DNA from: UMGS1590 sp963558655
GTDB lineage: Bacteria > Bacillota > Peptococcia > Peptococcales > Peptococcaceae
Direction of reading: 5' to 3'
Assembly (NCBI GenBank): GCA_963558655.1
Contig: CAUWHJ010000002.1
Coordinates: 62,001 to 126,000 of the forward strand
Length of the DNA stretch: 64,000 bases
Positions 9,109-18,021 of this stretch are shown here, one piece after another; positions within the stretch are counted from its first letter, which is position 1; each line of letters opens with the position of its first letter. A model generated the notes under the pieces. That model was not told where the DNA came from, searched no databases, and saw nothing but the letters and a program-made list of their open reading frames with translations. A program made the translations under genes and the position numbers.

Positions 9109-9378
9109 TTACAATTTCTCTCTGTATAAAACAACCATACGGCCGATTTTCTGCACCAATTCTGCTTCAACCGCATCTGCCAATTCTTCACACAAAGCCT
9201 GATCTACATCAATACTGTTATTGAGAAACTTAATCTTAACAATTTCATCAGCCGTCAAAACTTCATCAATAGATTGTAAGGTCCCCTCCGTTAAACCATT
9301 TTTTCCCACAAGAATTTTTGGTTTAATCTCCTGGGCCTGTGCTTTTAGTTCTTTAATTTCTTTCTTCGATAAACTCAT
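9109..9378 (-). CDS. yhbY: YhbY-family ribosome assembly RNA-binding protein
   Basis: Single CRM (CRS1/YhbY) domain, 89 aa, which associates with pre-50S particles. Conserved features are the basic helix LSKKEIKELKAQAQ, PKILVGKNGLTEGTL with the GxxG-like loop, and IGRMVVLYRE at the end. A strong GGAAGGAG site precedes the ATG. It is the first gene of the ten-gene operon running to ftsX; a strong terminator lies just upstream (9393-9445). Confidence 0.93.
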   Translation of the reverse strand: MSLSKKEIKELKAQAQEIKPKILVGKNGLTEGTLQSIDEVLTADEIVKIKFLNNSIDVDQALCEELADAVEAELVQKIGRMVVLYREKL

Positions 9379-9392
9379 ATGAACTCCTTCCT

Positions 9393-9445
9393 AAAAAATC
9401 TTTTCAGAAATAAAGCTCTGAAAGAAAGCCATTCTTTCAGAGCTT
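9393..9445 (-). terminator. Terminator after the M23 peptidase gene
   Basis: A perfect 14-bp stem (9413-9426 with 9432-9445, 5-base loop) begins 8 bases after the peptidase stop. It is followed on the minus strand by a T-rich tract ending in TTTTTT. It separates this gene from yhbY. Confidence 0.85.
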
Positions 9446-9453
9446 GTTAGAAT

Positions 9454-10677
9454 TTAGATACCTAAATAAGGCGCTGGGTCCACATTAGAACCATTGATAC
9501 GCACTTCAAAATGCAAATGTGGACCAGTACTAGAACCCGTAGAGCCCACTTGCCCAACTTGCTGTCCGGCAGAAACAGTTTGCCCTGCGCTGACAGTTAA
9601 AGCTGACATATGAGCATACAACGTACTCAAACCATTACCATGGTCCACCACCACATAATTGCCATAACTCCAATGATAAGATGCAATCAGCACGGTACCA
9701 CCCTGGTAAGCAACGACCGGTGTACCGTAAGCAGCACCAATATCCGTTCCCAGATGATAGTTATAGCTGCCATCCAACGGATAAGAACGACCACCGTAGT
9801 TGCTGGTAATCACATGGCTTGCAGGTGCTGGCCAAACACCAGAGCCTGCGGCAGTCACATCATAGCTGGACGAATCCGAAGCGCCTGTTGTCACTGCACC
9901 ATTGGCTTGGTTTGCAGCAGCGGCAGCGGCAGCACGTTTTGCTTCTTCTTCAGCTTGCAAGGCAGCAATTTTTTGTCCAATTTCATCAGAAGTAGCCTGC
10001 ATAGCAGCAATGGTTTCTTTAATGGCTGCTTCATCTTTTTCTAATTCAGCATACACACTCTTTTGCTGTGCCTGCTGATCTTCCAAAAGCGTCTTCACGC
10101 CTTCTTCTTCACTCTTCAACGCATTCAATGATGCAAGCTGCTGTTCAAGCGTTGCTTTCTGGTTTTCTAATTGCACCTTAACGTTTTCAACTTCGTCAAC
10201 CAGGGCTTTATCATGCTTTGTAATATACGAAAGATACTCAAAGCGAGTTAGAAAATCAGAAAAATCTTCCGACTGGAACAACACTTCCAGATAATTGACA
10301 TTACCATCTTTGTAAATGGTAACCAAGCGATCATTTAAGTCAGCCTGCACTTTTTTCAGTTTTGCTTCGGTTTCTGCGATTTGTTTATTGGTCTCAGCAA
10401 TGGCTGTTTCTTGGTCAGAAATCTGGGTGGTGAAAGAAGCAATTTTTTGTTGCGTTGCGTTGATAGAATCAGTGATTTCTTTGATTTTCGCAACAGTCTC
10501 AGATTTCTGAGAGGAATTGCTGTCCAATTCGCCCTGTTTTTGCTCAATAGAATGATTGATCGACGCCTGTTCATCTTGCAAATCAGAGATAGACTCTGCA
10601 AATAATGGCGTCGCCATCACAGAAGTAATCCCAAAAGACAAAACAAGTGAACTGGCTACTTTTCTCTTAAAGCTCAT
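9454..10677 (-). CDS. Secreted coiled-coil M23 peptidase (EnvC/PcsB/CwlO-like organisation)
   Basis: Signal peptide of about 27 residues ending near PLFAES, then a coiled coil from about 28 to 250 rich in Gln, Glu and Lys, an Ala/Asn linker and a C-terminal LytM/M23 domain. Zinc motifs HLGTDIG and HLHFEV, plus YGNYVVVDHGNGLSTLYAH, are intact, so it should be an active peptidoglycan endopeptidase. The coiled coil is the type of region that FtsX contacts in EnvC and PcsB. With ftsEX in the next operon, FtsEX control is plausible but inferred. It follows rnhA by 17 nt. Confidence 0.92.
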   Translation of the reverse strand: MSFKRKVASSLVLSFGITSVMATPLFAESISDLQDEQASINHSIEQKQGELDSNSSQKSETVAKIKEITDSINATQQKIASFTTQISDQETAIAETNKQIAETEAKLKKVQADLNDRLVTIYKDGNVNYLEVLFQSEDFSDFLTRFEYLSYITKHDKALVDEVENVKVQLENQKATLEQQLASLNALKSEEEGVKTLLEDQQAQQKSVYAELEKDEAAIKETIAAMQATSDEIGQKIAALQAEEEAKRAAAAAAANQANGAVTTGASDSSSYDVTAAGSGVWPAPASHVITSNYGGRSYPLDGSYNYHLGTDIGAAYGTPVVAYQGGTVLIASYHWSYGNYVVVDHGNGLSTLYAHMSALTVSAGQTVSAGQQVGQVGSTGSSTGPHLHFEVRINGSNVDPAPYLGI

Positions 10678-10694
10678 CCTTTCACTCCGATCAG

Positions 10695-11297
10695 TTACAA
10701 ATTTAGCGCACGACGCGCCAGAGAATCAGCCAAATCATTATAGGTGTTTCCTGAATGGCCTTTTACCTTGATAAAACGCACTTTTATTTTTTCAAATGCA
10801 TTTTGGCAGAACGCAAAATAATCTTGTGTTGCCGGTAAATTTCTTTTCCACGCTCCTGTTGCCCACTTTTCAATGCCGCTATAATCATAATAAATTGCAA
10901 TCTCCGGCCACGCTTGAGAAAGCGCATAAGAAATAGCAAACTCACTGCCTTTAATCTCACCAGCAACATTACGCATCGTTGCTAAAGATTCATCTTCAAA
11001 GGCTTCCGAAAAATGCAATTCCTTATCGGCATCTAAAAGGATCACCGCGCCATATGAAAACCGCTGGCTTGCAGCATCATAACTGCCATCAATATAGGCA
11101 CACGGATAACGTCGTGTCTCCTCACAACAAACAAACGTTGCCTGTTTTTCTTCATCAAGGTAACGTTTAGCATCTTCCAGCAACTTAAAGCTCTTATACT
11201 CAGCGCCGGAAAATTCTTTAATCTGTGCTTCGCAGGAGGGCCATGTGTAAAAAATACCGGTCTCTCTGCCTTTTCTTACTGCATAATATTTTTTCAT
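10695..11297 (-). CDS. rnhA: Ribonuclease HI with N-terminal hybrid-binding domain
   Basis: Cleaves RNA in RNA:DNA hybrids. Residues 1-50 form the hybrid-binding (caulimovirus VI-like) domain: KYYAVRKGRETGIFYTW and FSGAEYKSFKLLEDAKRYL. The catalytic domain follows, with acidic residues in AYIDGSYD, VAGEIKGSE, IYYDYSGIEKW and NDLADSLA, and the VKGHSG loop. All four carboxylates are present. No clear Shine-Dalgarno precedes the ATG, and the ferredoxin terminator hairpin ends only 11 bases upstream, which is unusual. Confidence 0.93.
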   Translation of the reverse strand: MKKYYAVRKGRETGIFYTWPSCEAQIKEFSGAEYKSFKLLEDAKRYLDEEKQATFVCCEETRRYPCAYIDGSYDAASQRFSYGAVILLDADKELHFSEAFEDESLATMRNVAGEIKGSEFAISYALSQAWPEIAIYYDYSGIEKWATGAWKRNLPATQDYFAFCQNAFEKIKVRFIKVKGHSGNTYNDLADSLARRALNL

Positions 11298-11308
11298 TGT
11301 TCCATAAT

Positions 11309-11347
11309 ATAAAAAGGCTTACCGCAATCAGCAATAAGCCTTTTTAT
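11309..11347 (-). terminator. Terminator after the ferredoxin gene
   Basis: A 13-bp perfect stem (11309-11321 with 11335-11347) with a 13-base loop ends in TTTTTAT on the minus strand. It lies between the ferredoxin stop and the rnhA start. Confidence 0.8.
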
Positions 11348-11355
11348 CACATTGC

Positions 11356-11532
11356 TTATTCTGCAGCGATTGCACCAGCTGGGCATACACCTGCGCAGCT
11401 ACCGCAGGAAATGCAAGAACCTGCATCGATGACACGGGTACCATCCCCGCTATCAGAGATAGCGCCTACTGGGCATTCTCCTTCGCATGCACCGCAAGAA
11501 AGGCAAGCGGAAGCATCAACAACATAAGCCAT
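11356..11532 (-). CDS. 2[4Fe-4S] ferredoxin
   Basis: Clostridial-type ferredoxin of 58 residues with two CxxCxxCxxxC clusters, CLSCGACEGECP and CISCGSCAGVCP, related by internal duplication. It is a soluble low-potential electron carrier, a likely partner for the hydrogenase and other Fe-S enzymes in the window (inference). GAGGTG sits 6 nt before the ATG at 11532; an upstream GTG is less suitable. Single-gene unit with its own terminator. Confidence 0.95.
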   Translation of the reverse strand: MAYVVDASACLSCGACEGECPVGAISDSGDGTRVIDAGSCISCGSCAGVCPAGAIAAE

Positions 11533-11675
11533 ATTTAACACCTCTTATCTAATAAATTTGACTTCATTATATCAAACAAATCTGATAAGATAAACAGTGA
11601 ATAAGAAAAAATTCGGAAACAATCTCACAAATATGATAGCAGAAAAATTTATTGAACACACAAGGAGAAGTTTAT

Positions 11676-12587
11676 ATGCATTCATTTGATTTTTATTGGA
11701 AACTCACACGACCCCACACATTGCCAGCCAGCGCCATTCCAGCCATGGCTGGCATCAGTTTCGCCATCTATGCAGAGCACGTATTTCACCTGCTGCCAGC
11801 CATCGCCATTGTATTGTGCGCCGTTCTGATTCAAATTGCCACCAACTTTTTCAATGAATACTTCGATTACAAAAACGGGCTCGACACCGCGGAATCCGTT
11901 GGCATCGGTGGGGCCATCGTGCGCGAAGGCATTGCCCCACGCACCATACTTCTGGCAGCTTTCGCTCTCTATGGTATCAGCGGACTTTTAGGCATCTACC
12001 TTGCGCTCCGCACCTCCTTATGGCTCTTGGTTATCGGCGCTGTCTGTCTGGTCATCGGTTATTGCTACACCGGCGGACCTTATCCAATTTCACGCACACC
12101 GTACGGCGAACTCTTTGCCGGCTTTCTCTTTGGCTCTGGCTTTAGCCTCATTGCCTATTTTACGCAAACAGGCCATATCACCCTTCACGCCTTTGCCATG
12201 AGCCTGCCCCTGGTCGTTCTCATCGGTCTCCTTTTAACTGCAAACAGCTTGCGTGACCGTGTTTCCGATCAAGCCAATGGGCGCCGCACCCTTGCCATCT
12301 TGCTCGGGCATGATCGCACCGTGCTCTTCATGACCTCAGGCTTCACTTTTGCCTATGTATGGCTTTTTGTTCTCATGAGTTACGGAGAAAACGTTCTCAT
12401 GCTGCTGCCACTACTCTCGGTACTCTACGCCATCAACTGCGTCAATTCATTTCGTTACAGTAAAGGAAAGGCGCCAAAAAAAATGATGCGTGGCATGATG
12501 TATTGCTCAAAAACATTAAAATACTTTGGCATTCTCTATATTCTCTCTTTTCTCTTGCAAGCATTGATTGACATTATTTGTAATTGA
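11676..12587 (+). CDS. UbiA-family prenyltransferase, MenA-like
   Basis: Integral membrane prenyltransferase with eight or nine hydrophobic segments. The first aspartate-rich site reads TNFFNEYFDYKNGLDT (N/DxxxDxxxxD), the MenA (1,4-dihydroxy-2-naphthoate polyprenyltransferase) variant, and the second is NSLRDRVSDQANGRRT. This suggests menaquinone synthesis, but no other men genes are present here, so the acceptor is inferred. The frame is open from a TTG at 11652, but AAGGAG precedes the ATG at 11676. It is divergent from the ferredoxin gene. Confidence 0.8.
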   Translation: MHSFDFYWKLTRPHTLPASAIPAMAGISFAIYAEHVFHLLPAIAIVLCAVLIQIATNFFNEYFDYKNGLDTAESVGIGGAIVREGIAPRTILLAAFALYGISGLLGIYLALRTSLWLLVIGAVCLVIGYCYTGGPYPISRTPYGELFAGFLFGSGFSLIAYFTQTGHITLHAFAMSLPLVVLIGLLLTANSLRDRVSDQANGRRTLAILLGHDRTVLFMTSGFTFAYVWLFVLMSYGENVLMLLPLLSVLYAINCVNSFRYSKGKAPKKMMRGMMYCSKTLKYFGILYILSFLLQALIDIICN

Positions 12588-12595
12588 TATGATCA

Positions 12596-12644
12596 AAAAG
12601 GGGGGCTGTCGCACAGACGAAAATTTCGTTTGCACGACAGCCCC
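12596..12644. terminator. Bidirectional terminator between menA-like and lysR
   Basis: A 10-bp GC-rich stem (12602-12611 with 12635-12644) encloses a smaller AT palindrome. On the minus strand it is followed by CTTTTT, favouring termination of the LysR transcript; on the plus strand the following sequence is only moderately T-rich. The two genes converge here. Confidence 0.75.
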
Positions 12645-12650
12645 TTCCGT

Positions 12651-13571
12651 TTATATATTAAACATTTTCTGCATTCGATTTAACAGAAATAATGCTTCTC
12701 GCGTTAAAGGCATATCTTTTCTATATACAATACCAACACGGCATGTCCAACTTTCATCCGAAAGCCGCAAAGCATGTAACAAACCAGAGCGTATATAAAC
12801 GTTATCCTGTGCTACTTGCGCTGGCAATATGGTCGTTGCTTGAGAATGTACAACATACTTTTTTATACTTTCACGATCTTTCATACAAATAGTATTCAAT
12901 GTACTCAAATCACAATACTTAGAAAAAAGCATCCGATCCTCTTCTGTAAAAGACTCTTTATAGTAGACATATGGATAGCGTAATATTTCCGTCATAGAAA
13001 CAGTTTTTTCATTAAAATTTGGATTAGCTCTACCGACCAGAAAGCAAATCTCATCCTGATACAGTTCTTTAAAACACAAGGCATTTTTCTTTATTTCCCT
13101 CTGAAACCTTTTTTCCTCGTTACTACAGATCATAATTATTCCCAAATCTGCTTCCCAACGATTCACTTGCTGAAGCACAATGCCTCCATCATTTTCATCC
13201 AAAATCAAATGCAAATCTGGACATTCGGCCGCTAATGCTATCATCAAATCTAACACAAAATGTTCAGAAACAAATGGCACAGCTGATAAAAATAAACGGC
13301 CCATCATATGTCCAGTATTAATCTCATCCAAGCAACGTAAGCTCTCCACTTCCTGCATAATAACAGCCGCCTTCTCAACTGCTTGTTCACCAAGATTAGT
13401 AAATGTCACCCCTTTCTTACTCCGTTTCATAAGTTCATATCCCAATTCTTCTTCCAGTTCATGAATGGCAGTACTCATAGACGGTTGAGCAATATATAAA
13501 TGTTGTGCAGCTTTTGAGATTGATCCCTGTTTTTTTATTTCTAACAGATATTGCAGTTGTGTTAAACGCAT
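12651..13571 (-). CDS. LysR-family transcriptional regulator
   Basis: A 306-residue LTTR with N-terminal winged HTH (LQYLLEIKKQGSISKAAQ, QPSMSTAIHELEEELGYELM) and a periplasmic-binding-protein-like effector domain from about 90. AGAGGGG precedes the ATG. It lies 39 nt downstream of the MFS gene on the same strand, at the distal end of the redox/transport cluster. A T-N11-A-containing dyad upstream of the cluster (18364-18398) is its most likely target. LTTRs usually act as ligand-dependent activators; the ligand is unknown. Confidence 0.93.
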   Translation of the reverse strand: MRLTQLQYLLEIKKQGSISKAAQHLYIAQPSMSTAIHELEEELGYELMKRSKKGVTFTNLGEQAVEKAAVIMQEVESLRCLDEINTGHMMGRLFLSAVPFVSEHFVLDLMIALAAECPDLHLILDENDGGIVLQQVNRWEADLGIIMICSNEEKRFQREIKKNALCFKELYQDEICFLVGRANPNFNEKTVSMTEILRYPYVYYKESFTEEDRMLFSKYCDLSTLNTICMKDRESIKKYVVHSQATTILPAQVAQDNVYIRSGLLHALRLSDESWTCRVGIVYRKDMPLTREALFLLNRMQKMFNI

Positions 13572-13610
13572 GAAATCCCCTCTTATTTCTACATACTATA
13601 AGTCGCTAGT

Positions 13611-14828
13611 TCACTCAATGCGCTGTCGGCGCGCAAGCACCGCAGGCGCTGTTTCTTTCAAGAAGAATAAACCAATCAACACTATTACCGGCAACATAGC
13701 CAATATAATCATTACCTGCGTTGTCCCCATCACACCAGAAAGCACTCCAGCAATAACAGGCGCTATCACACCGCCCATGAATTCTCCACAAGCCGGTGTA
13801 AAAGCGGTCGCAGTTGCTACCAAATGTGTTGGAACCGACTCACTTGGCACCACAGAATTTAAAATAGCCATCGCGCCAGACATAAATCCGCCAGCACCAG
13901 CAAGCGTTATCGTCATAGCTATTGTTGACATTGATAAAAATACAAATGCAATAAAACAACCTCCTCCTATCGTCACAGCCAAAAATGCAGTTAATTTTCG
14001 TCCCAAGCGATCTGAAACAAAAGGTGCACAAAATTCACCAATAAAGCCACCACTTCCAAAGCCAGCAAAAATTGCTCCAGCAGCAACAGCCGTCAAATTT
14101 TTTGCTTCCATCAAATATAATATTGTAAACGCAGCAACTGTAAAATACCACATCATTGTCAAGCTTGCCAATATTGTACTCAAAACAACATTTTTGTACG
14201 CCAATAACAGGCGAAAACTTTTCTTCTGTTCATTGTCTGTTTCCTTCCGCTGCGCTCGAGGAATACTCCTCCCTCCTAAAAAAATCATCAAAGCCGCAAA
14301 AAGAACTAACATCGCCATTATCACATAACAGCCTCTCCACCCCATAGACATTGCGCCGATGCGTGTAAAAACCACAGAGCCAATTGCTGAACCTATGAGC
14401 GTAAAACTTGACTGCGCCGCACCATAAAACAACCCACGATTTTTTGGATCACTTTGTTCCGCCAAAAAAGAAAAACTAGATGATACGATTGATCCACAAC
14501 CAAACCCCGCTATTGCCGTAAATACATATAACATAACCACAGATCTTGATATTGCTAAAATAAGTAGTGCTACGCCACCAATCAATAGCCCTGGCACCAT
14601 CACACGAACTTGCCCCAGTCGATCGGCCAGCGGCCCACAATAAAGAATAGACAGCGTCCAAAAAAACGCTAACGTTCCTGTCAAATAACCATTATGCGCT
14701 GTACTTAATTGAAATGTTTCAGAAAAATACGGGAATAAAAATGCAACACAATTGTGTACCAGCCCAGCAAATCCCCAAGCTAAAATCATTAATAACAACG
14801 CTCTCCATTGAAAAGGATATCGTTTCAT
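13611..14828 (-). CDS. MFS transporter
   Basis: About 405 residues with 12 predicted membrane segments. The A-motif-like loop GPLADRLGQVRVMVPG lies between TM2 and TM3 and a second copy, VSDRLGRKLTAF, follows TM8, as expected for the duplicated MFS fold. Substrate cannot be read from the sequence. It sits between the DASS carrier and the LysR gene, so it may export or import a product or substrate of the flavoprotein reductase. The ATG at 14828 follows GTGAGG; a TTG is adjacent. Confidence 0.9.
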   Translation of the reverse strand: MKRYPFQWRALLLMILAWGFAGLVHNCVAFLFPYFSETFQLSTAHNGYLTGTLAFFWTLSILYCGPLADRLGQVRVMVPGLLIGGVALLILAISRSVVMLYVFTAIAGFGCGSIVSSSFSFLAEQSDPKNRGLFYGAAQSSFTLIGSAIGSVVFTRIGAMSMGWRGCYVIMAMLVLFAALMIFLGGRSIPRAQRKETDNEQKKSFRLLLAYKNVVLSTILASLTMMWYFTVAAFTILYLMEAKNLTAVAAGAIFAGFGSGGFIGEFCAPFVSDRLGRKLTAFLAVTIGGGCFIAFVFLSMSTIAMTITLAGAGGFMSGAMAILNSVVPSESVPTHLVATATAFTPACGEFMGGVIAPVIAGVLSGVMGTTQVMIILAMLPVIVLIGLFFLKETAPAVLARRQRIE

Positions 14829-14846
14829 CAAAACACCTCACCATTC

Positions 14847-14886
14847 TAATAAAAGGCTGCTACGAAAACACTCGTGGCAGCCTTTT
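14847..14886 (-). terminator. Terminator after the DASS carrier gene
   Basis: Stem of about 10 bp formed by AAAGGCTGC and GCAGCCTTT (14852-14885), followed on the minus strand by TTTTATTAG. It separates the ferredoxin-flavoprotein-DASS unit from MFS-lysR. Almost no room remains for a separate MFS promoter, so partial read-through is likely. Confidence 0.75.
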
Positions 14887-14902
14887 TCATTATTATTGCT
14901 GA

Positions 14903-16312
14903 TTAAAACAAACCAACAAGGTCCCACCAACCTGCGACTAAAAACATCAACAAGAAGGAAATAACCATTCGTACACCAAATACTTTTAGTGTAGTTTTCA
15001 AATCCATGTATCCCAAACTGAAGAAAAACAATACCATTGCAACCTCATAAGGGAATAGATACATCTCAAGCCCCATTTGGAATGCCATCATCGTGCTAAC
15101 GGGATCAATTCCAGCACCATAGCATAGGTTTCCAATCAAAAGTTCAAACGCAGATTGTGCACCAAGTGGTGTCATAAATAAATTGACAATAACACCAAAT
15201 GCGTAACTCAACAATACACGCGCATGATCACCAACACCAGTCAATACTGGTAACAACTTATCCGATACCAGTGCACTAAATCCTGCGGTCTCCGAACAAA
15301 TACCAACAGAAAGAGCTCCTGTCACAAAGAAGATAATCCAAATATCCATCTTTGCAAGATCTTCACCTTTGACAAGATTAATGCCCGGCACAAAGAACAA
15401 AGAAACTAGCACAACGAGAACATGCGCTGAGTTCAGTCCGGTAATAGATTCTGTCATAAAGTTGATTAAAATCAATAATACGATAACTAAAGCTTTCTTT
15501 TCTTGCGCTGACATTTTCCCCAAAGCTTTATATTCTTTCCGTACAGATTCTGCAATATCCGGCATTTGATCTCTATTTGGACGCACCAGCAAAAAATATG
15601 GTGTAAGGATCGACATTGCCAACCAACCGAAACCAGGCAACCACATAAGTTTCAGCCATTCAAAGAAATCAATGTTGACTGTTCCATTCGTCACTTCCCG
15701 AAACAAAGAAACAATAAAAATCATTGCATCATCACCAGACATATACAAGTGACAACTGGAAAGTGAAGAAAACATGATCATTGCCATGATTCCTGTGGTA
15801 GCTTTACTTTTTGGTTTCAACCCCCAGGTTTTACAGATTGCAATACCAATAGGACCAAGGATCAACAACTTCGCCCAGGTACTAGATACTAAAAGTGGCA
15901 AAAATAAACCAATACAAAAACATGCCACCATCAAGCCTCGACCAGAACAACCAGTAAGCAGTAAAATCTTATATGCAATTCGCTTTACCAAACCTGTCGT
16001 GGTCATAACATTACCCATAATGATGCCTGCTAAAACAAGCCAAGGCAAAATCATAGACCAAGAAGAAAAAGCAGATTCTGGCGTCGCTACACCAGTAAGG
16101 CAAAACAAAATAGGTAGCAATAATCCTGTAATGGCTTCCGGTATAACCTGTAAAGCCCAAAAAAGAATAGCCCCTAATGTAATTGCCAAGTATGCACGCA
16201 AGATAAAATCAAATGGTGTAAAAAAGAAAACTGCCAACGGAATTCCAAGTGCAACGATCCATTTAACACCTAATATTCGCGCTTGCTTGGCATTTAATGT
16301 TGCATTTGACAT
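14903..16312 (-). CDS. DASS/SLC13-family anion symporter
   Basis: A 469-residue polytopic protein with a repeated organisation of hydrophobic segments (about 12) and the divalent anion:Na+ symporter features FSSWSMILPWLVLAGIIMG, LSSCHLYMSGDDAM and TPLGAQSAFELLIG. The family imports C4-dicarboxylates, citrate, sulfate and related anions. Position directly after a fumarate-reductase-like flavoprotein suggests that it brings in the organic-acid substrate of that enzyme (inference). AGGGAGG precedes the ATG. Confidence 0.88.
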   Translation of the reverse strand: MSNATLNAKQARILGVKWIVALGIPLAVFFFTPFDFILRAYLAITLGAILFWALQVIPEAITGLLLPILFCLTGVATPESAFSSWSMILPWLVLAGIIMGNVMTTTGLVKRIAYKILLLTGCSGRGLMVACFCIGLFLPLLVSSTWAKLLILGPIGIAICKTWGLKPKSKATTGIMAMIMFSSLSSCHLYMSGDDAMIFIVSLFREVTNGTVNIDFFEWLKLMWLPGFGWLAMSILTPYFLLVRPNRDQMPDIAESVRKEYKALGKMSAQEKKALVIVLLILINFMTESITGLNSAHVLVVLVSLFFVPGINLVKGEDLAKMDIWIIFFVTGALSVGICSETAGFSALVSDKLLPVLTGVGDHARVLLSYAFGVIVNLFMTPLGAQSAFELLIGNLCYGAGIDPVSTMMAFQMGLEMYLFPYEVAMVLFFFSLGYMDLKTTLKVFGVRMVISFLLMFLVAGWWDLVGLF

Positions 16313-16335
16313 AACATACCTCCCTTTTTTATCTT

Positions 16336-18021
16336 TTAACGCGTTTTATCTCTAAAATTCAAAACTACTTTACCATCATGTTGTTCAATCGTCTGGAATT
16401 TATTATCTAACAAAGGATTTGTGTAAGTATAATCTGTACGATGATGATATGCGCCACGTGACTCTTTACGATTTTCCGACGTAATAGCAATGGCTTCTGC
16501 CAAATCAATCAAATCTAACACTTCCAAACTACGCATCAATTCATGAGCATTCTCAGCTTTAAACTGTTCACGGCAGTATCGCTTGAGATCGCCAAGATAT
16601 TTCAAACCAGACTTCATGAGCGTCTTAGAACGCACCTTTACTCCCACATAATCTTTCATGATTTGTTGCAGCATTGAATTAGCTTCTTTCCAATGTGCAC
16701 CATTCTTTCGTCCTAAGACATCGTTATACAGCGTAATAGATTGTTCAATCAAAGGATGTTCCGCCACGTCCTCAAAATCCACTGTCTTAGCATACGCTGC
16801 TGCATTTTCAGCAGAAATCATGCCAAACACCGCAGCGCTGGTAATATCCCCACGAACATTACCTAACACATCACCACATGCATAAAGCCCATCTAAACTT
16901 GTTTGCCCAGTTAATTGAATATCTAGTCCACGTCCACAAAGCGCATAATCATAAGTGCCAAATTCAATCATTTCTTTATTAAGATCAATGTGATATTGAT
17001 TCAAATAATCAACAATAGATGTATCCCCTTCACTTTCAAAGGCGTGCATCATAAATTCCATATCTTCCGGATCATTTTCTGAGCAATTCATGAATACTGG
17101 ACCGGATCCATCTTCCATTTTTTCTTGAAATACACCTTGCCAAATATCTGACGTCGCATCGCCCAATTCTTTTGTTGGCTTATTAACAAATGGCCCAACT
17201 GGACGACCATAATAATCTACCAACACACCAATCCATGTCGCTTTACCACAACGAGCAAAATATTTTGGACCAGCATGTAAATATGGCATATCAATATTTA
17301 CTAAACGCGCACCTGCACGGTAAGCCATCGCATGGCCGCTTCCTGTTGTAGCTGGGCAATCTGCCTGATTAAACAAATATGCAGGATTCGTGCTTGGATA
17401 CATACGACTAGCATTACCTGTTGCAATAATAACCGCCTTAGCCTGAAAGACGATAACCTCCGGTTCATCTTCAGCCGTGCAAATGCCAATTGCACCTGTC
17501 ACACGCCCTTTGTCATCTGTCAATAATTCGTTGATGACTGTTTTGTTAACAATTTGCACGCCACGTTTTTTAGCCTCTTTCGTCAGCAGAGGTTTCTGCA
17601 TCTTACCATCATACTTTAAATGATAGCGACGACGCCCCGGCATAGCATGACCATAAAATTCATAGTTATCACTGAATGGACGCATATTGATACCATAAGA
17701 TTCCCATTTTTGGACAACTTCAAAAGAACGTTTCATCATCAAACGCAATAGATCTAAATCCTGCAACGGCCCAACAAGTGTATCTGTAACTTCAGCAATA
17801 ATGGCATCAAAATCATCGCCATGATACGATGGAATATAACACATAAAATGGTCATTTCCTGTTGCACCAGAGCCAGAACGGCGCGTATCAGCTTTTTCTG
17901 CAACAACCACACTTGCACCTTGATCTGCTGCTGTGATAGCTGCTTGCATACCACCAATACCACCGCCTATCACAAGAACATCACTTTGAACGACCGAATC
18001 TCTTTTTTTCACCTGCATCAT
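16336..18021 (-). CDS. FAD-dependent reductase, AprA/fumarate-reductase flavoprotein-like
   Basis: 561 residues. The N-terminal FAD-binding motif is DVLVIGGGIGGMQAAITAAD, followed by GSGATGNDHFM, a capping domain, a second flavin segment ACGDVLGNVRGDITSAAVFG and the C-terminal helical region with ESRGAYHHRTDY typical of the succinate dehydrogenase/fumarate reductase/AprA family. Its start overlaps the stop of the small ferredoxin gene (ATGA), so the pair probably form a two-subunit soluble enzyme like AprAB. No APS-reductase context (sat, qmo) is visible, so sulfate reduction is not implied; reduction of an unsaturated or otherwise activated organic acid is a better guess. Substrate unknown. 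Confidence 0.82.
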   Translation of the reverse strand: MMQVKKRDSVVQSDVLVIGGGIGGMQAAITAADQGASVVVAEKADTRRSGSGATGNDHFMCYIPSYHGDDFDAIIAEVTDTLVGPLQDLDLLRLMMKRSFEVVQKWESYGINMRPFSDNYEFYGHAMPGRRRYHLKYDGKMQKPLLTKEAKKRGVQIVNKTVINELLTDDKGRVTGAIGICTAEDEPEVIVFQAKAVIIATGNASRMYPSTNPAYLFNQADCPATTGSGHAMAYRAGARLVNIDMPYLHAGPKYFARCGKATWIGVLVDYYGRPVGPFVNKPTKELGDATSDIWQGVFQEKMEDGSGPVFMNCSENDPEDMEFMMHAFESEGDTSIVDYLNQYHIDLNKEMIEFGTYDYALCGRGLDIQLTGQTSLDGLYACGDVLGNVRGDITSAAVFGMISAENAAAYAKTVDFEDVAEHPLIEQSITLYNDVLGRKNGAHWKEANSMLQQIMKDYVGVKVRSKTLMKSGLKYLGDLKRYCREQFKAENAHELMRSLEVLDLIDLAEAIAITSENRKESRGAYHHRTDYTYTNPLLDNKFQTIEQHDGKVVLNFRDKTR

